DNA of 64,000 nt, from positions 1,540,097 to 1,604,096 of the forward strand of contig CAJFCJ010000008.1 of assembly GCA_904063045.1 (NCBI GenBank), read 5' to 3'. A model generated the notes under the pieces. It was not told where the DNA came from, made no database searches, and worked only from the letters and a program-made list of their open reading frames with translations. Source of the DNA: Dimorphilus gyrociliatus (Eukaryota > Annelida > Polychaeta > Dinophilidae). Position numbers and translations under genes: made by a program. Of the stretch, positions 25,001 through 38,197 are shown piece after piece; position 1 is the stretch's first letter, and each line of letters starts with the position of its first letter.

Positions 25001-28000
25001 TATAATAAAAATTATCTATACAACTGAAAAGCATTGTAAATATCACAAAGTCTCTATTATAGTCAAAATTATGAAACATTGTTGCAACAAAACTAGTAGC
25101 ATGTGGGATAATTTATTTTTCTCTTAGTTTATAAAGTATGGTTGATTAGAAGAGAACATCGATATTTTACAAAGGAAATAACTGTCTATTATAGCTCCGG
25201 GTCATAATGCAAAAAAGTAAAGATAGCTTTTGTCGGGGGAAATGTATTTTAACTTTCGATACACCACAGACGAATATTTAAGTGATTTTATTGGTGAGAA
25301 TACCAGCTACAACTAGCCGCCAACCATCTTTACCAATGGGGAATAAAACTACTTTAAAGGAAAGAAAAGAAAGGAGTATACAGTAACAAGAAAAACTGCT
25401 TCTTTATTTTTATCTTTACGTTCTAAATCTTTTAGTGTTTAATATTCTACTATTCATTCTACCTATTTTACACTTCTTTCAAGGTTTTTTTATTTGTTTA
25501 AAGCAAAATGTATAATAAAAAATTCATGCTCTTTTCATTCGCCGATATAAAGTGAAAGTCATTTTGCAACTCACTCGTACTATTTATTGTATATGGGTCC
25601 GCAATTTTTTCCTAATTCTTTATTCATTATCTTAGGGGGAAAAAAGAGGTATTGAGACGAAATTTAATACTTCTCGTTATTTTTAAATTTAAGGTTATCT
25701 ATTGGTATTGCTTGATGGTTTCATGTTTTTAATTTATGAATTTTTGATTTATTAGAGTCCTCAACTATAAGATATAATAATAGAAAATAGTATAATTTCT
25801 AATAATATGCAAATATTATAATATTATAATATTTCTATTAAAGCTATTCAAAACATTTAATGCTAATACCTTTAAATATTGTTATAACTAAACATGCTTT
25901 TATTCATTCGTTTCAAAGTTTGTAATTTCAGTAAAAGTTTAACTCTTTTTTTAGCATTACCATCGAAAGCAGATAATGACTTTATGGCGTGCGTAAGGAT
26001 AAGTAATTCGCACGTTTCCAATGATTAAAAATGGTTAAGCAGGGACTGATTATTATAGAACACTTGGAAATATACTTTTAACCTTTTTCCTATTATAAAC
26101 GCTCATAATAGATAGATTGTGAAATTTATTATTCAAAGAGATACCTTTCACCATACGGAGTACTATAAAATTATTATATATGCAGTAAAATAAATAGAAT
26201 TGAAGCTAAAGTCTTATAGAGCACATTTCTCTTTTATAATATTGTAAAGTATCAATAAAGTGGCTGTTGAAACGTACGTTATTCGTTTTGTTTTTTTCCG
26301 ATTTCTTTCCCTGTTTCTTTTCAGATTATAAGAAATATATTTCATCTTACATTTTTTAGCAGGTTTATCTACCAAAATTATTAGTATTTAGATATAATAT
26401 ATATCCAAATGAATAGACAGAATAAACAAAAAAATGGAGATTACATCTAATAAAAAATAAGCAAAAGAGAGACAAAAAGAACTAATATGGAAATACTACT
26501 AATTTATTTTTCGACAAGTCATACTTCTCGGACAATCTGACTTTAAGTTATAAGGTTTATTAGAGTTTAACGAAGCTAATAAATTAGAATTTAATTACAT
26601 TATAAAATATTGATTTTCTTTTCTCTTTCTTTTCTTCTTCCACTGTAATCATTATGAACGTTTTGATATTAGATATTACTAAACATATCTTTTGAAGACA
26701 TTACTGCTTTTTCTTTTCTTATTTTAATATTTAATGATAATAACAAGAAATAATATATATTCTAGTATAAAGAACTTTTTTTTAAAGAATTTGGATTGTT
26801 ATTTATATATCTTTCATGAGTTATATTAGTATATAGTATTATATCATTTTTAACAATAATTTTTATTTTAAACAATGGCATGGAAATTGAAATAAAGTCT
26901 AATAAATTATTTAAAATTGTAAATAAGTAATGCAAACTATTGATTGATCAGATTATCATTGTAGATTTAAAATATGAAATAGTACCAGACAATTCAATTT
27001 CAACAATACTAAAAGTGAACAAACAGCATTTCTTCTCCTTACCATCTCTTTTAAATATTTACTTTTTAAGAGATTAAAGGTCAACATCTCTGAGTTGTTA
27101 ATATGACATACAATACAGGACACCTAATAGAAGCATCTATATTTTTATAGAAATTAAATTTTCCTTAACTTTGGCATTTGTGATATGTTTTTAATAGAAA
27201 TTAAAATGGAATATAGCTTGTCTACCTTCTGCCAAGAATTAGAAAATTTTTGTTTATTACAATCAAAATAAAAAAATTATTGATTTTTGTAAAAATTTTT
27301 GACTAAAATTGGTTGATTTCTGAAAAGTAGCGGGTGATAAGTATTTGAGAATAATAATTTTCTCACATTTTTTATTACTGATATAAAAAGATTTTTATTT
27401 TTACATTTTGGCCATCTATCATTCCTATGTTACAAATTAATGATAAGCCAGTTTAAAAGCCTCTTTGCAAAAAATATATGATTTTTTCATAAAAATTTTA
27501 CAATTCTCAGCGGAAGACAGACAAGATACGCATATGCTTTCGTTGTTTAATCATCGATTAAGGATAAAATTATTTACTATTATGTTTTTTTACTTCCTTA
27601 ACTATATAATACTATAAAACATAAATGCTAAAGGAACCGTTAGGTTACGTTTATCAAACAAATTGTTAAAGAAAATTAGTATTCTTTAAAATAAAAGATA
27701 AATTTGGCTTTTTAAAGTATTTTATTTTCTGATATTTATATCAATTTCAACATTTAAATGTGCTAACATTGCAGTTAGTTCTATTATGGAAATAAATGTT
27801 CTAGAAGCGCCATCTATAGCTTATAATGCGAAGAGAAGTCCTTTGTTTTTCTTTTCTAAAAGTAAACATGCTTTATCCTCTAGAACAAAATCCAGAACAA
27901 AAATCATTTAAAAAACATATGAAGAACTGTACTATGCAAATTAAAGCAGTTTTTTAAAAATAAAATAACATTCAACGTATTTATTTTAGTTTTACACATC

Positions 28001-28739
28001 CTAAAAGTCTTTGTTTTTACTATTTTTAAGTTAAAATAATAATTTAATCAATCAATTAAATTGCTATTTAGAATTTATTTATAAAAGAAACAAACTTTAC
28101 TTAACCGACAGAAATATGTATTCAGCCGTTCTTTATACTTTATTAAAACTTAATATTTTATCATAAATATGATCAATTAGTTCAGTGAAAGGTAGAATAA
28201 TTCAATATATATATATATATATTCTAATATGTATATATTAGTTTATTTATAATCAATTCGTTGTATAAAATTTGATAAATATATTGCTCTCTTCTGGCTG
28301 ATATCGATCTCTTTCTTCATTTAATAATATTCTATGAGAAATATTAAGGATTGTAGTATATTTATAAATATATGTCTATAAATATATATAATACATTTTT
28401 AGTTGCTATTTATACTTTGAGTACATTAAAGTTAAATGTATTTTCAATGAATATATTTTAATAGATATTGTATTGAATAATAATTCTTGAGGCAAGTGCA
28501 AAAGATAAAGCCCTGCCTTTAGTGTCAAGCTAAGACATAATTTCAAAATAATAGTGCTTTAAAAGTCTTTTTTACTTTTTTATTGTTAAAGATAAAAATA
28601 TCGGTGCAATATTTAGACAATAAACAGAGATATCTACTTTATTTATATTTCTGTAAAAGTGTCTGTCATTTTATATTTGTGAATTAATATTCATTCTTTT
28701 TTATAATTATATAAAAACAACTTCCTTATATGTATGCTT
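22004..28739. other. Gene-poor stretch
   Basis: No supported gene in about 6.7 kb. It contains a TA-rich tandem repeat at 22340-22510, an AATC tetranucleotide run at about 24966-24988 and an AGATGGCGC site at 27807-27815 (minus). Two strong plus-strand acceptor look-alikes (long pyrimidine tracts ending CTTTTCCAG near 24470 and TTCTTTTCAG near 26324) are not followed by a convincing exon. A short TA run with ATTCTAATATG lies at 28203-28235. Confidence 0.55.
22340..22510. repeat. TA-rich array including a 23-nt unit repeated three times
   Basis: A (TA)n run comes first. From about 22422, three near-identical 23-nt units follow, AATTATATATACTGTATATA plus TAT; the third has CGG in place of CTG. 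Confidence 0.8.
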
Positions 28740-29507
28740 TTATTCAAAGCAATTATTTGTACTTTCTAATCTAGTAATGGTATCAGTTGAAGTATAATCT
28801 GGTGGTTTATCGACGTAAGGAGGAGCTGGAACCGGAGTAGAAGTTCTACTAAAAGGTAATCGATCTATTTGGTCTACTCCAAGTGATTCTTCAGTATAAG
28901 GAGGTGGTTCGGAGCGACTTAAGTATTTGCAATAACAGATTCCAATTATATGGATAATTATAAAACACAAAATTAAACCAAACACAGTTAAGAGTATACT
29001 GCTTAGAGAAATAGACTTAACTTTTGAATCGCAGCAAGAATACAAACCAGCTGTGTCTAAGCAGCATTTTCTAAAGGACTTCGGTTGAAAAATTAAAGGG
29101 CATTCAACCAATGAATAGTTACTATAGTTGACAAAATCTTCAACGGTGTCTATAAGTGACAATTCAGACCCTTGTAGTCGTTGTCCTTGCCAAAAGCATA
29201 AACGTTTTGATGACTTATTCATTTAATATAAAATAGTAAAATTATTTCGAAGAAAAATATGATGTAAGAATTTATTTCAAATATATTCATCAACACTATG
29301 TCTAGAGAGAAGAGATTATCGAAAAGAACAAGAAAGAGTCGACCCCCACATACCAATCCGTACTAAGTTTACCAGAATCATATATCCTTGACCTAATAAT
29401 AGTTTCATATTAGTAAAACTTATTAAGATGGCTATTTTCCACCAGTCTACATTATAGAGACCTGTAGGACTATTCTCTTTCTTTTTAAATTTATCTTTTT
29501 GTAGCAT
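28740..29507 (-). CDS. Cysteine-rich single-pass membrane protein with PPxY motifs (WBP1/VOPP1/Shisa-like)
   Basis: The main exon, 29213-28740 (acceptor ATGAATAAG), encodes an ectodomain with KRLCFW, ECP, RKCC and YSCC. A strong transmembrane helix follows (about 23 hydrophobic residues ending HIIGICYC). The cytosolic tail has PPPY, PPY and PPDY, which bind WW domains of NEDD4-type ubiquitin ligases in related families. This CxxCC-TM-PPxY layout matches the WBP1/VOPP1/Shisa group, but I cannot choose among them. An upstream exon of about 29507-29373, ending ATTCTG|GTAAAC, joins in phase 0 and supplies a hydrophobic leader (KIAILISF...). Its start is uncertain: ATG at 29507 or 29408. The stop codon overlaps an AATAAA (28739-28744); another AATAAA lies about 100 nt downstream. 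Confidence 0.5.
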
Positions 29508-29725
29508 CTGGGCGGGATAAGAGGATAATAGGTGAAGTAGCTATAACAAAAATAATATTATTTAAAAAAAGAAAGAAAAATGTACTATTAGAGAAAAATA
29601 CGTAGGCCTTTTAATACCAGTCTGAAAATACTGGCTATGACCTTTAACCATTAAGTTTTGGAGTCCTGGCATTCTAATGTAAGCACTGTTCTGACGGGAT
29701 AAATGATTGATTAACGTAAACATAG

Positions 29726-30179
29726 TACAAATCGAATTGGTCCATTTTCTGCTGAATTAAGTAGTTGTGATGAAATTCTTAAGGCATTGGAAGGAGAAGA
29801 AGCTGTAGTGTTACAAAGATTTAATGATAGATTACTGAAGATGAGGGATAACGAAGATATTGATAATATTTTAAATAACTATAGAAACACTCCAGATTTA
29901 TCAATTATTAATTCCAAACAAACTAATAAAATCTTTTCAAGAAAACCTGATCTTTCATTATTCAATTTAAAAAATGTGAAACATGACCTGCTTCGTACGC
30001 CATCTGCTGCCATTAATGATAATGTAAATAACGAAATTCAAATACAACTGACTGATAAAGGAGATAGATCGTCTGTTGAAGAAATATCGAAGAGATCAAT
30101 TGTATCTCAAAAAGTTTCTTCTATCAAACTCAAAGCAAAAATTAAACTTCGAAAGTTTTTCTACTGGAAAAATCATTAA
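29726..30179 (+). CDS. Terminal exon of an unrecognised protein
   Basis: Open from an acceptor GTAAACATAG (ends 29725) to TAA at 30177-30179, about 150 codons. It enters with one base completing a codon. Sequence features: an acidic N-terminal part (GEEAVVLQRFNDRLLKMRDN), polar middle, then a basic C-terminus with KLKAKIKLRKFF. No signal peptide or membrane helix is visible. I do not recognise a family. A GT donor at ATTCTAAT|GTAAGC (about 29680) would pair with this acceptor across a 45-50-nt intron in the correct phase, but the sequence before it has no clear start. The reading frame is long for DNA this AT-rich and has balanced codon use, so it is probably real coding sequence. Confidence 0.45.
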
Positions 30180-32202
30180 TATTGATAAGTCAGAATCTGA
30201 TTAGATATCAATCGTTATCTTTAATTAATAGTGTAATTCGACTCTGACACGTTCTTTTAGATAAAATTTTATAAATGACAATATTTACGTAATAAATCGA
30301 TTTAAAAGATAATTAAAAATACGAAATACAAAATATAACTATCTAAAGTTTTCTTCTGTTACACTTTGCCTATACATTTTATATTACTCATTTCTATAGT
30401 TTGCATTAGAATAGGCATATATATATATATATACTGTATATATAGAATATATATATTCAACACGTACAAACCATTAGGCTTAACTTTTTTTATTTAAATT
30501 TTATGGCACTCAATAGGACATTGACCAGTATCAAATACTAAAATGTTAATAGTCTTTCAATAATTCACTCGCATCACCCGATTTAACTACATTAAAGAAT
30601 GAAACTCCAGAAAACCTACATTCAAAGTTATTATCAAACAAAATATATATCTACGCGACAATAACGACTCAAGAGAGGTTAAAAGATTTTGTTTAATTAT
30701 TGTAGTAGCTATTAGTAATAAAAATAATTTTAATCTTTTAATATATGGTCTGCAAGTATCTATAATAAATGAGTTTAATCGAATAATTTCTTGTTTGTAA
30801 ACAATGAAAATACAGTGACCTTTTCATTACACCAAATATGACCCTTTTAAGAAATAACCTGCAATATAACTTAAAAACACAAGCAAATCGTAAAATGTAT
30901 TTTTTAAATGTTTGTTAGCCATCGAAAGTTTAATTTGAGAAATAGAGGCGATATAAATGCTCTTTAACAAGGGAGGATTATGCTCTTTGTCCCTTAAAGC
31001 TGAACAGTTTTAAGAACTAAAATATTTCCATTTAAATAGGAATTCTAAATGTTCAAAAAACATTAATCTCTACCTCTATATTAGCTATTTTTGTAAAGTT
31101 TTGTATTAGGTTTCCTTCATGGATCAAAATTGAGAAGTGGGCAAAACTAATATATGGTCCAAACAAAGTTTAACTATGAACCTAGTCAAAAAAATCTATA
31201 ATTCTTTTGTTATGTTCACGGAAGTCAATTTAACTCAACATTTACTAGTATTTACAAGTATACATGTATTTTGTGATGAGAATATTGGTAAAAGAAAATA
31301 ATTCAGTTAAGTGAAAGGTGAAATAAACGACATAGGCATGTAGACAGACATAATGGATACTTTACAAACACACAGACTATAGCCGATTTTTAAACAGAGG
31401 TAGGTTTGCATATCAGATTATGCTAAGAAGCACCACTAGCCAAATTCCTGAGAGGAAACCCGTCTTCGCTGTAAAGAACATGACTTTTCGGATTTCGTCA
31501 TCTCTAAGATACGTACTCTCCCAACTTGTAAACTGCATACATACTTATATTTCAAATACATATAATATACCCATCAACACTTTAAGTTAAGACAAAACTT
31601 CAATTTTACTTCCAGAAAGAATAAAAACAAAAAATATATACACAACGTAACAAGAACAGTACAAAATTACTCCGAGTATATATATGTAACAAAAAAAAAT
31701 AGTACCGTGATTACCACTCATTGCATCAAAAAAATGGCACAAAACTTATTCATTTTCTTTACAAGAAATATAATAAAACACTGATAAAGCTTTAAAAATT
31801 TCTTACATCTTTACAATCATTCATTCCCTGAGCCACTTGTATAAACATAGGTTTAATGTACAATATTGACGACAACTTGAAAACTGAGGAAACATAATTT
31901 TCTTAGGGATACCACTTCATAAATAACGTTAGAGCTCTTCTATTTCATACTCAGGCTCGGTTAACATATGTCAACAGAAGATACATTTTATGTATGCATA
32001 TTCGTGTACAAACATATATATTTACACATTCATTTATTGTAAGAAAATGATCATAGTACAACAGTACATATATATACATATAGATATTTATATATATGTA
32101 CAAGTATCTACGTTAATTCATAAGTACATAGAGTTTATCATATAGATACCCTGAGTTTCAGTTCAAAAATTTCTTGTGATACATATACCTTTATATACCA
32201 AG
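30180..32202. other. Intergenic, 3' flanks of converging genes
   Basis: Lies between the plus-strand unknown exon and the minus-strand betaglycan-like gene, so it should hold both 3' UTRs. A TA tract with TATACTGTATA lies at 30414-30455. No further gene seen. Confidence 0.55.
30414..30455. repeat. (TA)n tract with TATACTGTATA
   Basis: TA run interrupted by one ACTGT unit, as elsewhere in the window. Confidence 0.75.
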
Positions 32203-35200
32203 TCAAACAGTCTCCTTTGTATTGTTTAAAGGTGTTAATGAATCTGGTGTCGGGTTAGCGCTAGTTTGTTGCTGGCTCTTTTTGCTCAAGTGTAGCTGAG
32301 GTGACGTTTTCGAACGAATGCAGACGAGGATAAGCGTTAAAAATACGCCGATGATGAAAGCAACAAATGCTATTATAATAACCAATTCCGTTGAGGCACC
32401 GCTAGTTTTCGCCTTTGTGCAATTCAATTCAGACGTTGCGTTTGGTTCGTAAGGCTGTCTTGTAGATTTTTTCTCTGCAAAAGACAAAAGTTCTATATTG
32501 TATCAAATTTTCACACAAAAACTTTACAGACTATAAATACTTGAAAATTCTAGGTTAACTACGTCTATATTTCATCTTTGGAATTTAAAAACAAAGAAAA
32601 TATAGGTTCTGCGTAAACTAGAAATCATTCTTTTTATGTATTATGTTTAAAGCTTAAAATTAGGAAGACAATGACATCTTATGAGAAGTGTTTTACTTGT
32701 CTATAAAATGTATGGTATTGTTCTCTTTTGTAGCAGTAATAAATCAAAATATCCATATACTTTTTTTCTATAACTCCGTCACTATTTATTTAAGACATTT
32801 AAAAATAATCTACAAAATCAGATAAGGAATGATACGTTGACCAAATCCTTTACAGCTATATCCTCCCACCCTCTTTTCTTTATCGAAGTCTCGTGTATAA
32901 AATGCGCAGTTTTTCTTTCAAAGCGAAAAGCTATAACTATTCAGCTATTGATCAAGATTTATAGCAAGACTAATGAAAATTGTCAGTCGAAACAACACAA
33001 GCTCATCGCCAGCGACAGATAAGAAATAAAATTCATTGACGAACAGACAAAAAACATATTAATAACCGTCATCATCGACTATTGAAGCGTGTAATAGTCA
33101 TCATAGAACATTTAATACAGCTGATCAAATACAAAAAATAATAGCAATTATTTCTAGCTGAACAGATATGGAATGAATGCCATAAGTCATTCTCCTTCTA
33201 TAGCCGCTATTTAAAGGTCACATTGTTTTCTTGTGTTATTGCGATTTAAACTCAATGTCAACCTCTTTAAGGAAATCTATGTTCTAAGCCTCTATTTTTT
33301 AATAAATAATCGCTTAATAAGATTTAAAATGCTTTGAAAACCATTTCCTGTGTATGTTAGATACCATTTGCATATATTATACAACTAAAAGTGTTGAAAA
33401 AGCATAGCAATAGTTTACAAATATCTAATTTTTTCAACTTATTGACTAAAGCAATTTTCTGTTTTATACATGAAAAATTAATTTAATACCTTTAACTTTG
33501 CTATTAAATTCGTTCGCTTCCTTTTTATTATAGGTTAATCCTCCACTATAAATAAAAGGGGCTGATCGAATTGTAGGCAGATCTGTCATATTTCGACTCC
33601 TATGACAAAGCTGTTTTTGACTGATGCACGAATCAGGAGATTTTGAGAAATTATTGATGCAGATGCCAACTTGACAAACCAACTCAACAGCATTTGGTGC
33701 GGTCTTAGGAAAGAATTGTTGAAAGATTACTTCAAATTTACGATTTGATAAACTTCTTATCTCGTTCCGACTGATCAGATATTCCGACATACACCTGCGT
33801 TTGGATAAACACCATTTAGAATTGCTATAAACAATTGTAATATTAGATTGTTAAGAATCTTATTCAGTCGAAACTTATAATCTTATAAAATAGAAAACGT
33901 GCTAATGATTTTTTTTAGTAATATATAAAATAAGAAAGAAAATCGCCTCAAGATTAAGAGACATCTTCAGCTGATAAGGATCATTGTCTACAATATAAAT
34001 ACAACTTATATATCAAAACAGCTTGTTTTGTTATTAACACTCGCTGTGTATCTAAATGAAAAAATAGATTACTCTCTATCTCCTAACCACAAAAAACGTT
34101 TTTTCAAATTTCACTTTGCCAGAGGTGAAGGTTAAAATAGACTATTTATGTATGTTACACTCTTATCTGCAAAACTGCCCAATTTACGGAATGAGCAAGA
34201 TTTTTGTTACCCGTTTCAAGAACGGAGTAACTTTCATAATATAAAGTCAGGGAACGATTTAAACTCCTTAAACAATGTTTTCTTTAAAAAATGTTGACTA
34301 TAGAGTCGTACATTTCTATATGAAATAGTTTATCTTAGGTTTTACTGCTCTGGTATGATCTTATATACAATGTTTATATGAGGTGTGAATGTTATATTGT
34401 TTTATGAGAGATGGATTTCAGAATATTTATTATTTTCACTATATTGAAATGAACACCTAGTTATTTCTTGAAAAAATCTAATTGTATGAAATTTAAAATT
34501 TATGCTTATAAAGGTAAATTCCATGAACTGGGCAAGCAAGTTCACAAATAGGGTGTAGCATATACAGTATAAAGCAATGATCTCACATAGACAATGTATA
34601 ATATTTTCCCCATATAGTAGTAGTGAAATGATTTAAAAATGTTTTAAAAACCTGGGTATATCTCATTTTTTGTCATGAAAGGTTTGTTTATCAGATCTAA
34701 TTTTACGACCTAAAAAAGTCTTAAGAAAAGGTAATTCGTATTTCTAAAATTATTAACTTAACTAACACTTCATCTGGTTTAGCAAATTTAATATAAACGA
34801 TACAAAATTCTCGGAATTCTAAAAAAATAGAATAAATCTCTCCTAGCTCACAATTAATTCTTGATATTTCATAGATCGTTTTTTTTCATAGAGCTCTAAA
34901 TGAGACGATCCTGTATAATAAATATGTGCAGACTATCAATTTTTGAAAAACAACATTTTTTCAATAGCTTTATCTGAAATCTCTTTTTAGAATAATGTCA
35001 GAACACTCTTTGTTCTAAATTTAATGACTTCATTAATAATCGATAAATTATGTTATAGATAAATAAAATCTACATACAAGTTGTTGTTAAATATTAGTTG
35101 CTTAAATATTACATTATTTAGCGTAAAAACTCACCCATCTTTGATTAAATACACTCGATCTTTATTGGACTTAAGAAGTTCTATATAACAATTGAAAAGT

Positions 35201-38187
35201 GACGGTCCCAAATCCAAATTAGCCATTTCGGGTTTCTTTATAATGTCCAGATTTACTACCATTGCTGAACCATCGTTAATTATAGCGTCATTCTCATTCT
35301 TCTCACCATCGAAAGAAACATTCATGATAATTGTTTCTTCTTTAAAAGTTTGTTTAACTCTTTGAACACCTTTATTCGAAGTTGGGTAATTACAAACGAA
35401 AGGCATTTGATGTTCAATAGTCCAATTTGAATCTTTACCAGTTCGTCTTCTAACAACGATAGAATTCGAAAAATGCCGTCCATAGTCATTTGTAACAATG
35501 CCACTATCGCATTCTAACATCGTAGAATGTATATCATAACCATTTGCCGATTTTTTCAACTCACATTTGGAATCATTCAAGGTGAAACGGAAATCATCCA
35601 AATTCGGTAGAGCTCTTAATATCAGATAACGCAAAGAAACATCAAAAGCATCCTCCTTGCAAACCAAAATAAAAGAATTTCGAATGCAATCATACATTGT
35701 GCAAAGAGGTTTTTGTTCTAGTTCAGAATTAATAATTGACGCTTTCATCTTGACATAAATAACTTTTGAGATTGTTTTTAAGAAATAAGTTTTTTTAATA
35801 TAGTCGTAAAATTGATCTTGGTTTAGTTGAGATGTATTATTTTCACTCTGGCTAGTTCCAAATTGAAAATCTTCTGGTATAACAACTGGATCAATAATTT
35901 TAGAATTTTCGTCCGATATTACATTTAGACGATGAAAACCAACACCATTTAAATTAATATGATATTTCGTTTTTGATTTGTGTGCTCTCGCGGCCGTTCT
36001 TATGTAAATTTTTGCCTCTATTGGCCCCGAATCTGCTTTTACCGTCACATTCAAAATTACGTTGTCGCTCGTAGGTTGAACATCAAAAATATAAAAATCT
36101 TCAGATTTTTTCGTATGTTTTGAACCTTTATAAATTTTAGTTTCTATTAAGCTGTCTCTTAACCTGCAAAATAGTTTCAATCGTTAAGAGAGCATTTACT
36201 AAATTGAATGCTTGTGTCTTTATGTAATTCAGTTGTAAAGTAATAAAACTTGACAATAAAACTTGAATTATTCTTTAAAATGTGTTCATTTAACTAATTT
36301 CTAAATTTACTGATTCGTATAAAAACGCTCTTAACCGTTTCTTAATGAAAGAAAACAGCTAACATTGTTTCATTGTTGTTTTTTGAAGCTGTATTTCACC
36401 TTAATATTTATGTGGTATCAATAAATTTTGAAAGTTGGGCAGGTTTCAACTGGTATGTAATGTTTATAAAAATGAGAGAGATTAACAAGCGCAAGCAATA
36501 GTTTGTCGTAAATAATCGAAATTTTAGTGTAGCAAGAAATCAATATAAAAAAATTTCCGTAACTCACTTGTAAGCTTTGATGATTTTGTGTGAACTAAAC
36601 TTCGAGCATGTTCTTCCTAACTGTTTGAACTTTTTTCCAGTAAAAGGTTCAATTTCTATATAATCAACTCTTCTTTTTTTAAGATACGTAAATCCTTGGA
36701 TTTGCCCAATATTTCTTTGAACATGACTTTTTAAGCTTGTGAAATTTAATCTTGGTAAGCTGGGATAAGCAAACAGCTCAAACTTCTTATTCTTATAATT
36801 AATGACTCGACTAGTATTGTGATGCTGAAAAAGAGCAGATTTAGTACTTTCAATTTAGTAATCAAAAATCTACCTAATCAAAAAAATTATCAAATTATAT
36901 AGTATAAATTAACTACTCTCAGATAAATCTCCAAGCGTTTAATAATAAATCATAGTTTATGACATTACATTGCTAATTCTTCATTTTAAAAGTACACATA
37001 GTAAGTTTATATGTCCACTGGGAGCTTAACCTACACACGCTCATACAATTTTCTAGATATTTATTTACTATTCCAGCGCTTTTTCACAATTGATGTTGAA
37101 GGAGTAAATAGATGAGCATATTGAACTTCCTATGGTAAAATGTTTTCTTTATATCCCTATTTACTTAATATCATCCTAGTTAAAATAAAATAAGATATAT
37201 AGCTGATTAAGGAATTTCTTAACAAATGCGCTTAGATAGTTATATATATATATGTGTATGTATTAATTATTGTCATTAGTTCCTCCCCCTTCTTTAGAAA
37301 GTAAATATACGAACGGCCTAAGCAACATTATTCATATTATAAAAGACACCCCACGTTATGTCTTTTGTATGAATAGCCTCTTGGTAAATTCTTTCTATGA
37401 ATAGTTAATCAAGTTACTTATGTCGTTATATAATGCATAAAATTGTTTCTTTTTAACAAATAATCCGTTTTACAAAGTTTTAGCGACCACAATATTTATA
37501 AATAATATTATATTATATATAAAATTATTTTGTTTGTTTCATTTAATAGTGTGAGAAATTTGGCTTGCTCATGAAAATTTTATATAGTCTTGAACTACCA
37601 GGATATAAATTAGAATGCGTGTTTTTAAATTCATTTATCCTATTCATGCTGTAAAATTTATGATTTATTGATATATTTATATGAAATCTACTGTACGATT
37701 TCAATATATAACTTACGAGAGATATTAATTTGTTCAGCTGCAACAACTGTCAATATAAAATATATCTATACTTACATATACATTTATCCTCATGCGCTGT
37801 CTCTTCTTTAACCAATCTGTGTTTATCTGCCAATTTATATTATTTCCGCTGAGAATTATGGTTATATTTTTTACATTCCTTTCCTCTGCGAAAGAATGTC
37901 TTTATATTATAAATTGTACATATTTTGATTAGAATATAGTAAACTTTACCTATTAAACGTCTGCTAGCAATTATTCTGACTGTTACATTTAAATATCTTT
38001 TTGAAGGGAAATTAGGAAGATACACAAAGTAAATAGAATCCTGAGAAGATGTTGCGCAATCGTCATCTGAGCGGACGCGTTTAAATTGGAAGGCCTTTAT
38101 GTCTCCCGAGTGTTTTTCATTCTCCCAATAATCGGCCCTCCCGTCCGCCCATAGTGCGATAAGGCAGATGATTAGGATGGATTTCAT
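32203..38187 (-). CDS. TGFBR3: ZP-domain type I receptor, betaglycan (TGF-beta receptor III)-like, six coding exons
   Basis: Betaglycan presents TGF-beta-family ligands to signalling receptors at the cell surface. Exons by eye: 38187-37950, 37885-37776, 36824-36568, 36163-35135, 33794-33490, 32474-32203; all phases agree, giving 736 residues. Order: signal peptide (MKSILIICLIALWADGRA), an N-terminal orphan-type region (exons 1-4) containing NITIILSGNNINWQI, a ZP-N half from about residue 360 (FILVCKED..., DSKCELKKS, NSIVVRRR), and a ZP-C half (FNCYIEL; VELVCQVGICINN). A transmembrane helix follows near 676-697, then a short 39-residue cytosolic tail ending KETV. The helix string AFVAFIIGVFLT and following SKT resemble the betaglycan membrane segment as I recall it, and tail length is similar. 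Vertebrate betaglycan is about 850 residues, so this is shorter. Endoglin-like or another ZP receptor is the alternative. An acceptor at 38198 places a 5' UTR exon upstream. Confidence 0.8.
33491..35134 (-). other. Introns 4 and adjacent sequence of the betaglycan-like gene
   Basis: The intron from 35134 to 33795 separates the two halves of the ZP module. AT-rich, no exon seen. The donor reads GATGG|GTGAGT and the acceptor CCAAACGCAG. Confidence 0.6.
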
Positions 38188-38197
38188 GCGAAGATCA

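Noticed and set aside
24445-26400. Strong pyrimidine tracts ending in CAG near 24470 and 26324, possible splice acceptors
   Set aside because: Following frames stop within 20 codons and no donors or partners were found.
29787-29789. TTG at 29787 as a start codon for the 30-kb exon
   Set aside because: Non-ATG start is implausible in an animal gene; the frame is open upstream to a splice acceptor at 29725.
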